Notes under the pieces: model-generated | Seen by the model: only the letters and a program-made list of their open reading frames with translations | Told to the model about the DNA's origin: nothing | Databases searched by the model: none | NCBI RefSeq assembly: GCF_000003195.3 | Contig: NC_012870.2 | Location: 6,626,501-6,690,500 of the forward strand | DNA length: 64,000 bases | From: Sorghum bicolor | Taxonomy: Eukaryota; Streptophyta; Magnoliopsida; Poales; Poaceae | Direction: 5' to 3' | Position numbers and translations under genes: made by a program | In this document: piece after piece, positions 19,884-32,789 of the stretch | Position numbering within the stretch: position 1 is the stretch's first letter | Layout: each line of letters begins with the position of its first letter

Positions 19884-22800
19884 TCAGACCTCTTCAACTT
19901 TAGCACACAAGCGCTCTGTAGGAAAACAAAACAAAATTACAGTAAGAATACCAAAGTCGTCTGAGTGCAGTTCACAAAATTACCAAAACTAAATATACCT
20001 TGTTCTCTAAATAAACTCTAATGTATAAAAATAAACTTATATGAAATAGATCTTTAATCATGATAACTTTGGTAATGCCCATCCATTCATTGAAAATAAG
20101 AAATCAGAATCAGTGGTTTTATTCATGAAGCGCTAATACCATGTTTCATACAAGGACTAATTGGTTTCTTTCACAGCGAACATATCCACAGGTGGACCAG
20201 ATTGTTGCAAGCACAAGGCTGCTCTTTGCTACTTGCATGTGCCAATTGTTCAACATCCAAGCCGGTCTACAGGAAATAATGTGCGCTCCTTGGCATTAAC
20301 AGAAGCAGGTTTCATGTACGGTGATAGCTTTATTCGAAAAATATAGAAAAGTTACAGGCTGCAACTTGAGTCAAAAATTTCATTGCAAATGGGATTTATG
20401 ATACAACTTACAAAAGCAGTGTACTGGAGATGCCAACTGACCTGAATGATGTCATTTTAACTAAATTCTAAATGAGAAGAAGTATCTGGGTACTTAAAAT
20501 TAACCTGCATGGGATGCAGTGATATATAACACTACATATGCATGTGTACATTTGACAAGGGAAGACGAAACATACTCAGGTACTCGTAGCATACTATCAT
20601 TGAGGTTCCCCAAGCTGATGAGCTGAAAAATCTTGGACCCAACCCTCTGTACAAACCTTTCCATCCATCTTCAGCAATCAATCTTTTGACAACTTCCCTG
20701 GCTTTTGGCTTATTTTCATTATCCATAACCTAAATGACAAGAAACAAAACTCAGTGTAATCATCTGTAGCAACAAATGCAGAGGGAAGGAGGGAGACCAC
20801 AACTGTCAAATATAGGGTTCTGACTTGTGAGAACTTTCAGTGTTGGTAGATGTATTATCAGTTTACCACTACAAGCGTAATATGTGATATTTGGAGATAT
20901 GTGGAGCATGTTGTAAAATGCATGATACGTCCCTGGCATACTTTAGTCAGTTTGAAAGTGCTAACTTTTGTTACTCACTATAAATAATGAAGTAATAGAT
21001 ATCAAGTTTTCCCAATGGAAGTTTCTTTTTTTCTGACCTCATAACTGAAACCATGACAAATTGGTCATGGTATGTCAGCAGAAAACAAACAGCTGTAAAC
21101 ATAGAAGTATATATTGTTTAATATAGACAGCATTCCAGTCCAGCACCTCAATAGCCCGCCATTGGAGGAAATATCAGTATAAAAGAACATTTAGGTCTTC
21201 AAGTCTGACATCAAATATACTTCCAAAACAAAATATCCATTCCCCTAAACTTAGTGGCATTGCATTGATAAGGAATCAAATTATTGCAAATGAGCAGCAT
21301 AAATGTAAAGACAAGAATCATTAAGTCACAAGGGTAAGCCTCACAAAATATACCCACACAAATCAAATTACAAGAGTAATCAGCAAACAGAATGTCACAC
21401 AGTACCTGCAGCCTGGTCTTTATTGTATCTATGGGAGTCGTAACAAAAGAGGTCACGGCACCGGCAAAAACCCCCCCTGATGCTTGAACACCAACTAGTT
21501 TCAATTGGCTAGGAGCCTCTTCTTTGTCATGCAAATGGCCAAGAGCACTGTTCCAATATGTAAAAAGCACAATAGTTAACTATTTTGGCTAAGTTATCAA
21601 GACAAGAAATATAATCTTTCAACCATCAACCACAAAGAAATAAACTAACAAAAGGTACTGATTCCAGTAAACTTGCATACACCCTCTTAACAGCATTAAG
21701 AGCACACTAAGAGTTTCAATTTAGTTTTGCAGAGTGCATGAAACTATATGTGGTTTTGTGTAGTTACTTCATCACATTGTTTCAGGTTGGTAATTAAGTT
21801 CTCTAAGCTGCCAGAGATAAAAATATGTAAGATCATATTTCCACTTTGGTCAGTTATCCAACTTATCCTTCCGACTATTTTTATCTGTAAAGAAAATGTG
21901 ATTGATCGCTATGATAAATCTAATCAAAACAATACAGCACATGCATTGAGATGCATTCTTGTTTTCTAAAAAAGATATGTACATATTGACATGGAAGAAC
22001 AAGCATCAGAAAACAAAATTGCAATTATAGCTGCAGTTTGAGCATCAAGAGGGGAAGTTTGAAAAGGTTTTGGACAGATGGAAAGTACCAATTCAAATAA
22101 CTATTAAGTAGAAATGTATTACTGGTCTTTTTCTCGTAAATATTACATAGTACACAGGGCTGAGAGGAACATAACGATGAACCAATCAGATAAGCTAACC
22201 TCCAAATTATGCGCTGGCTGGAACCATAACTTGCCCACCACACAGCACTGGATGGAGCATAGGTCATAACAGACAGTCCAAATCCTCTGTACAGCCCCCT
22301 AATGCCATCAGCCTTTATGACCTTTCGAGCAACATCTAATCCACCTTTGTATCTGGCATTACCAGAATATCCTTGAACCATCAATTTCTGGCTAATCTGA
22401 AACATTCCAATGCACAACAGAATGAAAACAGTAGTCTAGTATTGTAATTAGCATTTAACATCAACATATTGTAAGATATTTTTTCTCTATACAACATCAC
22501 ATAGAAGGCACATGAGAGGCATACCACATCAATTGGAACAAAAATAGCCTGCGAACATGTAGACGCTGACAGACCAGCAAGGCCATTGGCAAAGGCAGCC
22601 CGCACCGGCTCTGACAGCTTGAAGGGCTCAACAAGCTTAAGCGAGGCTGCTTTGGTTGTCTCAAGCGCTGTGAGGAAGATGATCCTAGTTGGTACAGCCC
22701 CAATGATAACGGTAGCAAACCCCCGGTACAGCCCTGGCACGCCGTCCATCTTGAGGATGTTCTTGAAGGTAGCCAGCGCGTTCCTCCTCATGGCGTCCCC

Positions 22801-23251
22801 AGAGGCAACCTGCATCCGGGTCTTGACCACCGAGACAGGATACAGCGCCACGGTGACGCCGCTGAACATGCCTGCGCCCACCACGTAGAGCTTGGTCTTG
22901 TCGAGGCTGCAACATTTCAGCGCCACGATTTGAGAACAGTAAAAGAATCGGAAACAACGGAATAAGCTACGAATCCCCAAATTGCGCTTCGTCCAGGAGC
23001 ATGAACAGCCATGTCAAATCCTCAAACAACAGTTCCTAATCCTAAGGCGGTAAAGCCAATCCGGAATAGGGCGGGGGACACAGTTCAACGATCGGAGCTA
23101 AATTTCTAGAAGACTAGGACCGCGAGAAAGGCGGAAATCGGCACGAAATGGGAACCTAAGGATTACAAGACCGGTGGGTTGCTTACTTGTCCCAGTTGAT
23201 CTCCGTCTGGTGGAGCGACGGGATCTTGGCGGCCCTAGAGGTTGTATCCAT
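19884..23251 (-). CDS. Mitochondrial substrate carrier, SLC25A44-like
   Basis: Six exons: 23251-23187, 22906-22525, 22396-22200, 21547-21406, 20729-20576, 19915-19884. They join in phase to 323 residues, the usual length for this subfamily. Three homologous carrier repeats are visible through their signature motifs: YPVSVVKTRMQ (repeat 1), VPIDVISQKLMVQ (repeat 2) and TPIDTIKTRLQ (repeat 3), each followed by a GLYRGF- or GLYRGL-type motif. Such proteins have six transmembrane helices in the inner mitochondrial membrane. The closest recognisable group is SLC25A44; its mammalian member carries branched-chain amino acids, but the substrate of the plant members is not deducible here. The tiny last exon supplies KRLCAKVEEV and the stop; without it the frame runs on into the intron, so that exon call matters. 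Confidence 0.92.
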
Positions 23252-24055
23252 GGCCGCGCCGCTCAAATCCTCCCCTCCACCAATCCGCGACTCCCGAGGT
23301 GAGAACCGAAGGGGGCGCAGGAGGCGTGGCGTGGACTCGATTCGGCAAGAATGGCGGGCGGGCGGGCTGCTGTGGTTGGCTTCCCCCCGTTTTCCCTCCC
23401 CACTTTCGTGCTGTTTTTGTCCACAACAACTCAGCGAGAATGGCGGACAGGGCATGTGCTCCTCGCCTCTTCCGTTTTGTTGGAGGGCGTCGCCGCGTCG
23501 ACGGCGTCAGCCGTCAGGGATGGGGACGCCTCTTTCTTGGGCCCAAAGGCAGAATGAGAGAGTAGTACGCGCTCTAACAGTTGGGCTCGGTTGCCAAGCC
23601 CGTTTGCTTTGCTTTACGGCAAATGGCCCATTTGACCACGTGGTCGTTGAACTCTTTCCTTCCTTGCGCAGTTCAGCGTAGCAATGCAAGCAGATTTATC
23701 TGCGAACTCATAAATAACATTGCAGGTTATCATTTTTGTTAAAATTTAACTTATGCTGGTAGTGTTCACTAATTTGTTGTGAGAAAAAATAGCTGATAAG
23801 CCTTACTGATAAGTTAAAGCAAAAATCTATTTATAGATAGATATGCAGATCTTACATTCGTACTTCAATGTGATGATATGAACGGTTACATTCTTACACA
23901 AGCTCGCATCAATATATCCATGATTTATTATTTTCCTTGCGTTGTCAACCAAAGCAGACGCATTTGTTCGTGCTAAAAAACTACTGCTTCCTCTAATCCA
24001 AAAGAGTTTACACTTTGGTTTTGTATATTCTCCTTGTTAGAAGAAGAATACTTAA

Positions 24056-24182
24056 GGCCTATTCGTTTGGTAGGGAACCAACCCCTCGATCCATTCTTAT
24101 CATAAATACTCCAGTAATTTATAGTACTAGTTTTGATCAGGTGAGAGGGTTCCTGGTTGGATTTCACCCATCCGAACGAGAC
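24056..24182. mobile_element. Probable small Tourist-like MITE
   Basis: Imperfect inverted ends (GGCCTATTCGTTTGG on the left, CCATCCGAACGAGAC on the right) with TAA on both flanks. It is 127 bp long. The ends match only in part, so the call is tentative. Confidence 0.5.
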
Positions 24183-25306
24183 TAAAGATAAACATAAAAT
24201 CCTAGAAATATAATAGGTTTAGTTCTAGTATTGTAAACTTGAACCGCTTTATACAAGTGCTTAAGCAATTCTAATAATTTTCCATGAGGCATATAGTATA
24301 ACATGATTTCTACTACATATAGTCTCTCTCTAACCCCTCCTACCCCATGAGCCACCACCGCCCACCTCATGAATGCAAACCTCAACATTGTCACCCAAGA
24401 TCCCCCTCTCCCCTCAATCGCCTCTGTTCTGCCGCTTGCTTAGAGAGCCTAGATGTTGTCATCCTTGCATATTTGGACGGACAAGACTAGAGCACCCATA
24501 TCTAAGTGGGACACCCATTGATGCTCCCACAACATTGGGCGCTCTCTATCCCATCGAGATGGCTAGCCATGCATGGACAGAACCCATCATGCCATGGTTA
24601 GGATTCACGTGCGACACCCACACCATACCCCCTTTTGTCATCCGCTCTTGACAGATTTAGATCTTCCTAATGAGTCGAATAAGAGGATCCTAATATGGTA
24701 TTCTCATAGCCGCGCAATAGGCTTGCTTGATGTTTGGCCACTAGCTCAACCACAAAATGACATGATGTGACCTTCAACGATGACACTGGTTACAATAATG
24801 TCATATCAGTACCTCTAAAGGCTGTTATTAAGAGAGACAATTGTTCATAGGTGGATTATACTGCTTGCTTCCAAAAAGTTATTTTTGCCCGTATGTGGAG
24901 TCCTTTATTGTAGTAGTGTCATCGTATCCTCTGACATCTACTCTAGAGCTATAAGATGCGTGATTTGTGATTGAAGCTCCATTTGCAACGTAGCGTAATT
25001 TATTTTGCACCTTAATTTAGATATGTGTAAATATATCGACCACACTAACTTCATCATTGCGACTAGCTTTCTCGACATCAACAACTGAGCCCTACATCTA
25101 GTAGTACATGTATTAATCGTTCCAAATATATAATGAACATAGCTAGCCGTCTAAAAGTTATTTAAGCCCTTCATTTTCTTTCAAAAAAAAAGAACACACG
25201 AGTTTTTTAGTGCAACATGCTTATATATGTTTCTAAACTAAATAATATAATAGTTACTGATATCTATATAGAGGAGTAGGTTTTAACGTTTGATCGAAAT
25301 TAATAA

Positions 25307-25672
25307 GGCCAGTCTCAATGGCCCGTTTCAATACACTGTTTCCAAAACAAATATGCTGACAGAGCATCAATGAAACGAACAATGAAACAACATCCACAAT
25401 GCATGAGTTTCACCTTGATGTTTCCTAGGCTGGGCAAAGCATTTAATTACTGCAAAATGATTTGATCACATGCAAGATGGTGAAACGATTTAGTCCTCAG
25501 TGGGGATTTCATCCTGTTTCACCGCGTGGGAAACAACGCCAGCGGAGTTTCACCATGGTGAAACTACTTCCTTCTCTCTCCTCTTCGTTTCATGCAAAAA
25601 GTGCAGTTTTGCTGACATAGCGCCCTAATAAATGTGCATGACATCCTGGTGAAACCCCTACTGAGACTGGCC
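25307..25672. mobile_element. Tourist-like MITE (GGCCAGTCTCA ends)
   Basis: The 366-bp element has inverted termini GGCCAGTCTCAATGG and CTACTGAGACTGGCC, with TAA target duplications (25304-25306, 25673-25675). The interior is full of GTTTCA/TGAAAC motifs. It lies about 870 bp upstream of the TATA-like box of the first COBRA-like gene. Confidence 0.88.
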
Positions 25673-26544
25673 TAATAAGTGTCCTGTAAAGCACCATATT
25701 ACTCGGACCGGTGGAGTATCACATTGGGGGCATTTATTAGATCTAACCTCTCAAAGTAATCAAGTCTAGCAGGTTTCAGGTGTTTTCTCTCTCGCGGCCA
25801 ACATGTAAAAAACCGTTGCCGTCAGTGAACTCCGGGGCGTCGACGTCGATGACGCATCCCATAGTGTACGCCTTCTCTGCTGCGCGTTCTTGTCGCGCCG
25901 CGACACAACGTGCTCGTGCCAAGTTGCTACTAACGCTCCCCAAGAGGCCAAGACACCAGATCGAGGCCACCCATGAGGCCATGATCCATGTGGTGTACAG
26001 CATGACCGGCTCGTCTGGCCGCGCGCGCCATGCATGGGTCGCTGTTGCTGGGGCACGTCCCAGATCTAGTCGCGTTCGCGTTGTCGACAGATCGGGCGTC
26101 GGTCTCCGTCGTCGTCGTGGCCGTTTCGAGCTTCAAATTGCGCGGGCGCATCGACATCTCTGCTAAGTGCTGACTAGAGCCCCGCTTCTTTATTCCCTCG
26201 AGTATCTGCTCGCATGTGTGGGATTATCCTCTGCGATCTCTCACCGCGTCTCACAGACCATCTGACATCTGTCATCACCCAGCCTCTGTCATTTTTATTT
26301 AAACCAATAAACCAACTCGGCAAAGGCTGAAGCTTGTCCGTGAATGATTGATCGTTATGCATGCTCTTCCTGATGATTGACAGTACACGAGGTATGCGTG
26401 CTCCCGGCTCGTCTGCCGGTTGATGTGCGAGAACTCTTAGTCAAATTAATGCCGCGTGACAGGCAATTACTATGCGGGTGCTTCGGTGAGGTCAACTATA
26501 GGCGCCCGTCGCAATTGACCGATCGACGTCTACAGACTGCTGTG

Positions 26545-26552
26545 CTATAAAC
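26545..26552 (+). promoter_or_regulatory. TATA-like box of the first COBRA-like gene, stranded by insertion
   Basis: CTATAAAC lies 12 bp before the left edge of the copia element. Joining the flanks (5-bp TAGCC shared at 26560-26564 and 33302-33306) puts this box about 198 bp upstream of the ATG at 33479. That is a normal spacing for a plant gene with a leader of roughly 165 nt. The role is inferred from position and sequence. Confidence 0.6.
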
Positions 26553-26564
26553 GTATACGTAGCC

Positions 26565-27076
26565 TGATAGATCTAACAGGATCTACTACTAGTAGTACAA
26601 ACGGAGATTCGGGGTACAAAATAATAAAGACAGTGATTACATATGCAAGCTAGATCTATTACATAGGAAATAGAAACAAGTAGACATAGAGTGTAGGGTT
26701 TCGACCGTCGTTGGCGGCGGGTGCAGATCCAGTAGGGTCCATGGCGAGGGCGTTCACGCGATGACGGAGTAGATCCCGTCGTCCTTCAGGCCTCCACCTG
26801 CACTGGCCGACGACGGGGTAGGAGTAGAACGGAGGCGGCGCGGTGGTGCTTCCCGACGCCACTGCGCACTGCCGATCGGAAGGCCTAGGGTTTTGTCGAG
26901 TGGGGTTGTGTGCACGGCGAACTTCGTCAAACGTGCCTGCGGCCCCCACTCCTGTTTATATAGCGCAGCGCGTCGGGGGCCCACCAACCATGGATCGGTT
27001 GGGCGCCCCCGATCAGGGCGCGATCCAGGGGGTAAGAGGCCCCAGCCGTTGGGCTGGGCCTGAGATCAACCTAACA
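26565..27076 (-). repeat. 3' LTR of the copia element
   Basis: 512 bp; on the minus strand it starts TGTTAG and ends CTATCA. The LTR TATA-like TATATAAA (minus) lies at 26955-26962. The minus-strand purine run AAGGGGGAGAA at 27077-27087 is the polypurine tract. Confidence 0.95.
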
Positions 27077-27246
27077 TTCTCCCCCTTGATCTCAACTGTG
27101 CTATCTCGCTTTGTCAACTCACCCCATCACAAATCAGTGTATTGAGCATGCTTCATCTTGACAGTTATCACTGCTAGATTAGACAGCCACAAACACTTTT
27201 CTATTTAGAGATGAATTCTCGCCTTGGGCCCCTTACTATCCAGGAA

Positions 27247-30200
27247 TCACAGGCTTTCCCTTAAACCCATGCCGGCTACATGTTCTCTGAACACATTGGG
27301 CGGTAAGCCTTTCGTAAGCGGATCCGCTAGCATCTTTTCTGTGCTTATATGTTCAAGACTTATGACGTGATCCCGGATTTTATCCTTGACAACATAATAT
27401 TTTATGTCAATGTGCTTGGCGGCATTGCTTGACTTATTGTTGTGAGCATACAACACTGCTGGCTCGTTGTCACAATACAACTTTAGTGGTTTATCGATGC
27501 TGTCGACCACCTTTAAACTGGGTATAAATTTCTTAAGCCAATTCACCTGTCCTGATGCCTCATAACAAGCAATAAACTCAGCATACATTGTGGACGATGC
27601 AGTGACTATTGTTTGTTTTGAGCTCTTCCATGATATGGCTCCTTGCGCGAGAGTGAATATATACCCCGAGGTAGACTTTCTATCATCTCCCGCGTAATCA
27701 GAATCTGAATACCCTACTATTTGTAGGTCATCAGATCTTCTATAGGTTAACATGAGCCCTTTCGTGCCTTGCAAGTACCTTAAGACTTTCTTCACTAGAT
27801 TCCAGTGTTCCATACCTGGATTACTTTGATATCTACCAAGTAGCCCGGTCACAAAAGCCAGGTCTGGGCGTGTGCACACTTGAGCATACTGTAAGCTTCC
27901 GACAGCTGAAGCGTATGGAACGGCTTGCATGCGATCGCGCTCGAACTTGCTCTTGGGACATTGATGTTCCCCATACTTGTCACCTTTTACAATAGGAGCA
28001 GGTGAAGGTCTACACTTATGCATATTGAATTTCTTCAATATTTTCTCTATATATGCCTCTTGGGACAAACCCAATACCCCTCGACTTCTATCTCGGTGAA
28101 TCTTTATGCCCAAGACAAAAGAAGCTTCACCTAAATCTTTCATATCGAAATTTGAGGACAAAAATCTCTTGGTTTCCTGCAGTAGGGTGACATCACTACT
28201 GGCTAGTAGAATGTCATCTACATACAGTACTAGGAAAATGTATTTCCCATTCTTAAACTTTGCATATACGCAATTGTCCTCAACGTTCTCTTTAAACCCA
28301 AACTTTCTGATTGTCTTATCAAACTTCAAATACCACTGCCTGGATGCTTGCTTTAATCCATAAATGGATTTCTTCAGGCGACAGCCCATTCTTTCTTTGC
28401 CTGTCACAACAAAACCTTTCGGTTGTGCCATGTATACTCTTTCTTCTAGATCCCCATTGAGGAAAGCTGTCTTCACATCCATTTGATGCAATTCTAGATC
28501 AAAATGTGCCACTAGGGCCATTATGATTCTAAAAGAGTCCTTGCTCGAGACGGGAGAGAATGTTTCATTATAATCTATCCCTTCTCGCTGAGTAAAACCC
28601 TTGGCTACCAGTCTTGCTTTGTACCTTTCTATGTTCCCTTTGGAGTCACGTTTCACCTTGTAGACCCATTTGCAGCCTACTGTTTTGGCTCCTTCAGGAA
28701 TTTCTTCTAGGTCCCAAACTTTATTGGTACTCATAGACTTTAATTCATCTTCCATGGCTTCTTGCCACTTAGATGCTTCGGTGCTCCTCATGGCTTCTTC
28801 AAATGAAGTGGGTTCATCCTCCATCTGAACTTCTTCGCATTCATAGACTATATAGTCATCTGGAATAGGAGACTTTCTTGCTCTTTGAGGTCTGCCAGAA
28901 GTTTCTGCTACTGGCATTTCTTCTTGAGGTTGCTCTTGTTGGGGCTGTTGTTCTTCGACTATGGGTTCATTCGGCTCCTGAGAGACAGGTTCCAAATTAG
29001 CCATAGGCGAAAAAGCAGCAGGTGTTGTCACTACTGGAGTAGATCCAACAACAACAGGCAGCGTAAAGTAGGGTTCTTGCACCATGGGAATGGGCACGAA
29101 CACCCGCTTCTCTTCAAGGTTAATTTCTCGCGCTGCCTTGCTCCCCCTGATCATCTGATCTTCTAGAAAACTAGCGTGTCTCGTTTCCACAAACTTGGTA
29201 TGTCTACCAGGGCAGTAGAAACGATAACCTTTCGACTTTTCTGGATAGCCAATAAAATGACAACTTACTGTTTTGGGGTCTAGCTTTCCTATGTTTGGGT
29301 TAAACACTTTTGCTTCAGCGGGGCTCCCCCAGACACGCAGATGGTTTACTGAGGGTTTCCTGCTGGTCCACAACTCATACGGGGTTTTAAGTACTGACTT
29401 GCTTGGAACTCTGTTGAGAATATGAATGGCGGTTTTTAAGGCCTCCATCCACAAACTCAGTGGCAGAGTGGAGTAGCTCATCATGTTGCGCACCATATCC
29501 ATTAGAGTACGGTTACGCCTTTCTGCTACTCCATTCTGCTGTGGGTCCCCTGGCATTGAATACTGGGCTACTATGCCATTTTCCTGTAAGAACCTTGCAA
29601 AAGGTCCAGGAACTTGTCCATAAGGGGTATGTCGACCGTAGTACTCCCCCCCACGGTCAGATCTTACTACTTTGATTTTTCTGTCTAGTTGGTTTTCAAC
29701 CTCAGCCTTGAATATCTTAAATTTGTCTAAAGCTTCTGAGCGTTCTTTGATTGGATAGATGTATCCAAAACGAGAGTAGTCATCTGTGAATGTGATGAAG
29801 GAATCAAAACCATCCACAGATGTCACTGGAAAAGGTCCACAGATGTCTGTGTGGATCAATTCTAGTACTCCCATGCTTCGCTTAGCGCCTTTCTTTATGT
29901 TCTTTACTAACTTGCCTTTAATGCAATCAACGCATTGCTCTAACTCTGAGAGTTCTAATGGTGGGAGGATTGATTCTTTGACTAAGCGTTCTATTCTCCC
30001 CCTCGAAATATGGCCTAAACGACAGTGCCATAATTTCGATGAGGAATCAATTCTCTTTCTTTTCTTGCTAGCATCTGCGGGTATTGCATTCTCAGCATTA
30101 TTACATTCAGCATTCACATTCTCAGACAAAGATAATAAATAAAGTTTGTCTTGTCGGAAGGCAAGACCCACACATTTATTATTTAACTGTAGCTTACAAT

Positions 30201-31407
30201 CATTCTTGCTGAAATGGCAATCAAAACCATAGTCTGACAAACATGAAACTGAAATTAAATTTCTAGCTAAAGAGGGAACATAAAGAACATCATGCAACTC
30301 AAGGGTGAAGCCACTAGCTAAATCTAGAGATAAATTTCCTATAGCTTGAACTTCAGCTTCAACACCAGTGGCCACCTTAATCTGTCTTTCTCCTCTTTGA
30401 AGGGTTCTCCCTCCACTGAATCCCTGCAAAGAGTTTGCAACATGAACAGTTGCACCTGAGTCAATCCACCATGTGGATCTAGCATAACTTAGATATAAGG
30501 ATTCATCAACGAAAGTTATAATGTCCTCACCTTTCACTAGGCAATGTTTCATGAACTTAGGGCAGTCATGCTTCCAATGCCCTGTCTCATTACACCATCT
30601 ACAGCGATCCGGGTCCTCCTGCCTGTGCTGGTTGTCTTGCTTTGGCTGTGCTTTAGGCTGTGAAGAGTTTCCTCCCTTGTTCTGGGAGGTGGAGGCATCT
30701 GGAGCTTTCTTGTTGTAGAATGGCTTCTTGTTCTTTCCTTTCACAAAGTTCACAGAACCACCATTTGCATTCTTGAGCCTTTCTTCCTCTTGCACACACA
30801 TAGCAATCACCTTCTCTAAATCCCACTCCTCTGGCTGTGTGTTGTAGTTAACAACAAATGTCTCATACTCTTTAGGAAGTGAGTTTAGAGCTAGGTGAAT
30901 GAGGAAACCATCAGCGAGGGGCATCTTTAGCTTCTCTAACTTGGCTGCCATGGTGCTCATGCTCAGAATGTGCTCTCTCACACTCCCCCCTGTGAACCTC
31001 ATGTTAGTGAGTTTCTGGATCAGGGTGGAAGCATGGGCTTTGGTTGAACCAGTAAACTGATTCTTCACTTTCTCAAGGTATTCTTTTGCTGTCTCACATT
31101 CTGGGATGGCACCTCTTAGGCCCTCTGTGATGGTTTTCTTGATGACAATCTTGCACTTGCGGTTTGACTTTTCCCACTTGTACTTCTCAAGATCATACTT
31201 TGCTCTGATGGGAGCAAAGTCTCGCTTCCGATTAGCAAAAGCTTCATCGGTCTCATTCTGAGCCCTTTCGGGCTCCTCTGGCTCAGTGGGCTTTGGCTCC
31301 TGAAGAGCCAAATCTATCTCAGCAAGTGCTAGAGCAGCATCAAGTTCCTCGCGCCACAGAACATAGTTCTGTCCCGTCAGCTTTGGAATTGCACTAATGA
31401 AGTGCAT
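27247..31407 (-). CDS. Gag-pol polyprotein (Ty1/copia)
   Basis: An open frame of 1,386 residues from the first ATG (31407, [10 protein letters not shown]). The order is gag (about 1-260), a canonical zinc knuckle CX2CX4HX4C (269-282), aspartic protease DSGA (316-319), GAG-pre-integrase HHCC (H461, H466, C492, C495), integrase core (D521, D584, E629), reverse transcriptase with YVDD (1062-1065), and RNase H (from about 1230, [10 protein letters not shown]). No stop or frameshift is seen. The frame remains open upstream to a TTG at 31524, but a TTTCAG acceptor-like sequence near 31425 suggests that stretch may be an intron or leader. The clade within copia is not assigned. Confidence 0.93.
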   Translation of the reverse strand: MHFISAIPKLTGQNYVLWREELDAALALAEIDLALQEPKPTEPEEPERAQNETDEAFANRKRDFAPIRAKYDLEKYKWEKSNRKCKIVIKKTITEGLRGAIPECETAKEYLEKVKNQFTGSTKAHASTLIQKLTNMRFTGGSVREHILSMSTMAAKLEKLKMPLADGFLIHLALNSLPKEYETFVVNYNTQPEEWDLEKVIAMCVQEEERLKNANGGSVNFVKGKNKKPFYNKKAPDASTSQNKGGNSSQPKAQPKQDNQHRQEDPDRCRWCNETGHWKHDCPKFMKHCLVKGEDIITFVDESLYLSYARSTWWIDSGATVHVANSLQGFSGGRTLQRGERQIKVATGVEAEVQAIGNLSLDLASGFTLELHDVLYVPSLARNLISVSCLSDYGFDCHFSKNDCKLQLNNKCVGLAFRQDKLYLLSLSENVNAECNNAENAIPADASKKRKRIDSSSKLWHCRLGHISRGRIERLVKESILPPLELSELEQCVDCIKGKLVKNIKKGAKRSMGVLELIHTDICGPFPVTSVDGFDSFITFTDDYSRFGYIYPIKERSEALDKFKIFKAEVENQLDRKIKVVRSDRGGEYYGRHTPYGQVPGPFARFLQENGIVAQYSMPGDPQQNGVAERRNRTLMDMVRNMMSYSTLPLSLWMEALKTAIHILNRVPSKSVLKTPYELWTSRKPSVNHLRVWGSPAEAKVFNPNIGKLDPKTVSCHFIGYPEKSKGYRFYCPGRHTKFVETRHASFLEDQMIRGSKAAREINLEEKRVFVPIPMVQEPYFTLPVVVGSTPVVTTPAAFSPMANLEPVSQEPNEPIVEEQQPQQEQPQEEMPVAETSGRPQRARKSPIPDDYIVYECEEVQMEDEPTSFEEAMRSTEASKWQEAMEDELKSMSTNKVWDLEEIPEGAKTVGCKWVYKVKRDSKGNIERYKARLVAKGFTQREGIDYNETFSPVSSKDSFRIIMALVAHFDLELHQMDVKTAFLNGDLEERVYMAQPKGFVVTGKERMGCRLKKSIYGLKQASRQWYLKFDKTIRKFGFKENVEDNCVYAKFKNGKYIFLVLYVDDILLASSDVTLLQETKRFLSSNFDMKDLGEASFVLGIKIHRDRSRGVLGLSQEAYIEKILKKFNMHKCRPSPAPIVKGDKYGEHQCPKSKFERDRMQAVPYASAVGSLQYAQVCTRPDLAFVTGLLGRYQSNPGMEHWNLVKKVLRYLQGTKGLMLTYRRSDDLQIVGYSDSDYAGDDRKSTSGYIFTLAQGAISWKSSKQTIVTASSTMYAEFIACYEASGQVNWLKKFIPSLKVVDSIDKPLKLYCDNEPAVLYAHNNKSSNAAKHIDIKYYVVKDKIRDHVISLEHISTEKMLADPLTKGLPPNVFREHVAGMGLRESL

Positions 31408-32779
31408 CGCATTCAGCGCTTGGTCTGAAATTAAACATGAAAAAATGGTGAGAACATCAACATTAAATCTAGGAAAAATAATTGCATATCTTAATTTAAC
31501 GTTGGTCAAAATCAAGATATACAAAAATTAACTCTCTACATAAATTCTAATCACCGTTGGGCAGAATAGAATAAATGCATAAAATTGGAACTCGGAATTT
31601 GCAATATTGCTATTATTAACGTTGGTCAAAAAATAACAATATCACAAAAATACTGGGCTTTAAAAACTCGTTTCTCAAATTAAATATCCCGTTGGTTCAA
31701 TTTAATAGGAGAATTAAAATATAACTTGCGCAGCGGAAGACATTAATTTTCTTGCTATTTTCAGAAGCATAACTTGCTGACTATGCTTTCTAGATAATAT
31801 ACACTTTGGTGCAAATTAAATAGAATTTAAAACTGAGCGAAACGAATATTTAAATGCTTCTGAAATAATTATAATAATAAACAAAATATTTCTGTGCATG
31901 TTTGGGCCTAGGCGCATCATTCGGCCTGTGGCCACTATCTGTCCAACCCAGGGGGGTCTAGCTGGCGCGGACCGCATCCTGGGCCGGCCTGCTTAAGCAG
32001 GCCTTTTTTTTTTTTTCTTCTTGGCGGGTGGCACACGGCCCAGCCATCGGTTTTCGGCCCAGCCCAACGGCATGCGTGCTCGCGGGCGCTTGGCGGGCCG
32101 CAACCTGGGCTGGTTGTGCGGATTCGGCCCAACGCCGAAACCCGCCTGGGCTTAATCTCGGTCCAGCGAATCCTGGCCGTTGATCTCGATCTGACGGCAC
32201 AGCGTTGATTTCGCATGGATAAAAACTCGCCGGCCGCCGCTGGCCTCCCCAGAAACCCTAGCCCATTCTTCCCTGCACCCTCTCTCTCTTCTCTCTGTCT
32301 TTCTCTCTCAGCGCGGGGACAGAAAGGAGCCGCCGCCGCCGGCGCTCTTCCTTGCTTCTCTTCTGCGCGCGGGCACAGGGCCAACGCCGGCGCTTCTCCA
32401 GCGCACAGCACTCGGGGCGGCAGTGGCCAGGCCGGGCCGGAGGTGGCTAACGGCGCCGCCACGAGCCCTCTCGCCGGCGCGCGCGCTCGCTCATTGCGGA
32501 GCGCGCCGCCGTCGAGCGGCTTCGTGTGCGGTGCCTCTCGCGGCCGGTGGGTGACCGCGTCACGGGTAGGTGGACGGGTTCCCCATTCTTGCTCTTGCTT
32601 GTAGGGTTAGGGTTCGTTGGTTCCCTTGCCTATTCTCATTCTTTCGCGTTTGGATCTGGGCGTTAGGGTTAGGGAGGTCTTGGTTTTGACTGAGTTAGGT
32701 TTAGGATTTGGAAACGAATCCCCTCTTACTTGCTGTGCTCGCTGGGTAGTCCCCGAGCCCCGATCTACTACTAGATCGG
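31408..32779 (-). other. Copia leader between primer site and gag
   Basis: AT-rich near gag, then strongly GC-rich (32000-32600). Read on the plus strand, 32200-32780 looks like a plant 5' leader: AAACCCTAG, a CT-rich run, GC-rich sequence, and several GGGTTAGGG-type telo-box motifs. Open frames here lack recognisable protein features. Confidence 0.6.
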
Positions 32780-32788
32780 CCGATACCA
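32780..32788 (-). other. Primer-binding site of the copia element
   Basis: Minus-strand TGGTATCGG begins one base inside the 5' LTR. The first seven bases match the initiator methionine tRNA end. A perfect 7-bp-arm hairpin (CGATCTA-CTAC-TAGATCG, 32760-32777) lies next to it. Confidence 0.75.
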
Positions 32789-32789
32789 T

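Larger units (their letters stand above)
23252..26544. other. Intergenic region upstream of the first COBRA-like gene
   Basis: This holds the carrier-gene promoter (23252-23700, GC-rich), AT-rich sequence with MITEs (24056-24182, 25307-25672), and a GC-rich block at 25766-26170 with open frames on both strands that I do not recognise. The last few hundred bases before 26545 are the original promoter of the first COBRA-like gene, now cut off by the copia insertion. Confidence 0.6.

Noticed and set aside
25766..26166. Open frames on both strands in a GC-rich block before the COBRA-like gene
   Set aside because: The minus frame has a hydrophobic stretch and might be a gene remnant, but I could not link it to any family or splice model.
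31935..32462. Minus-strand frame of 175 codons in the copia leader
   Set aside because: It is Arg/Ala/Gly-rich low-complexity sequence between the primer site and gag, with no resemblance to a retrotransposon or host protein.
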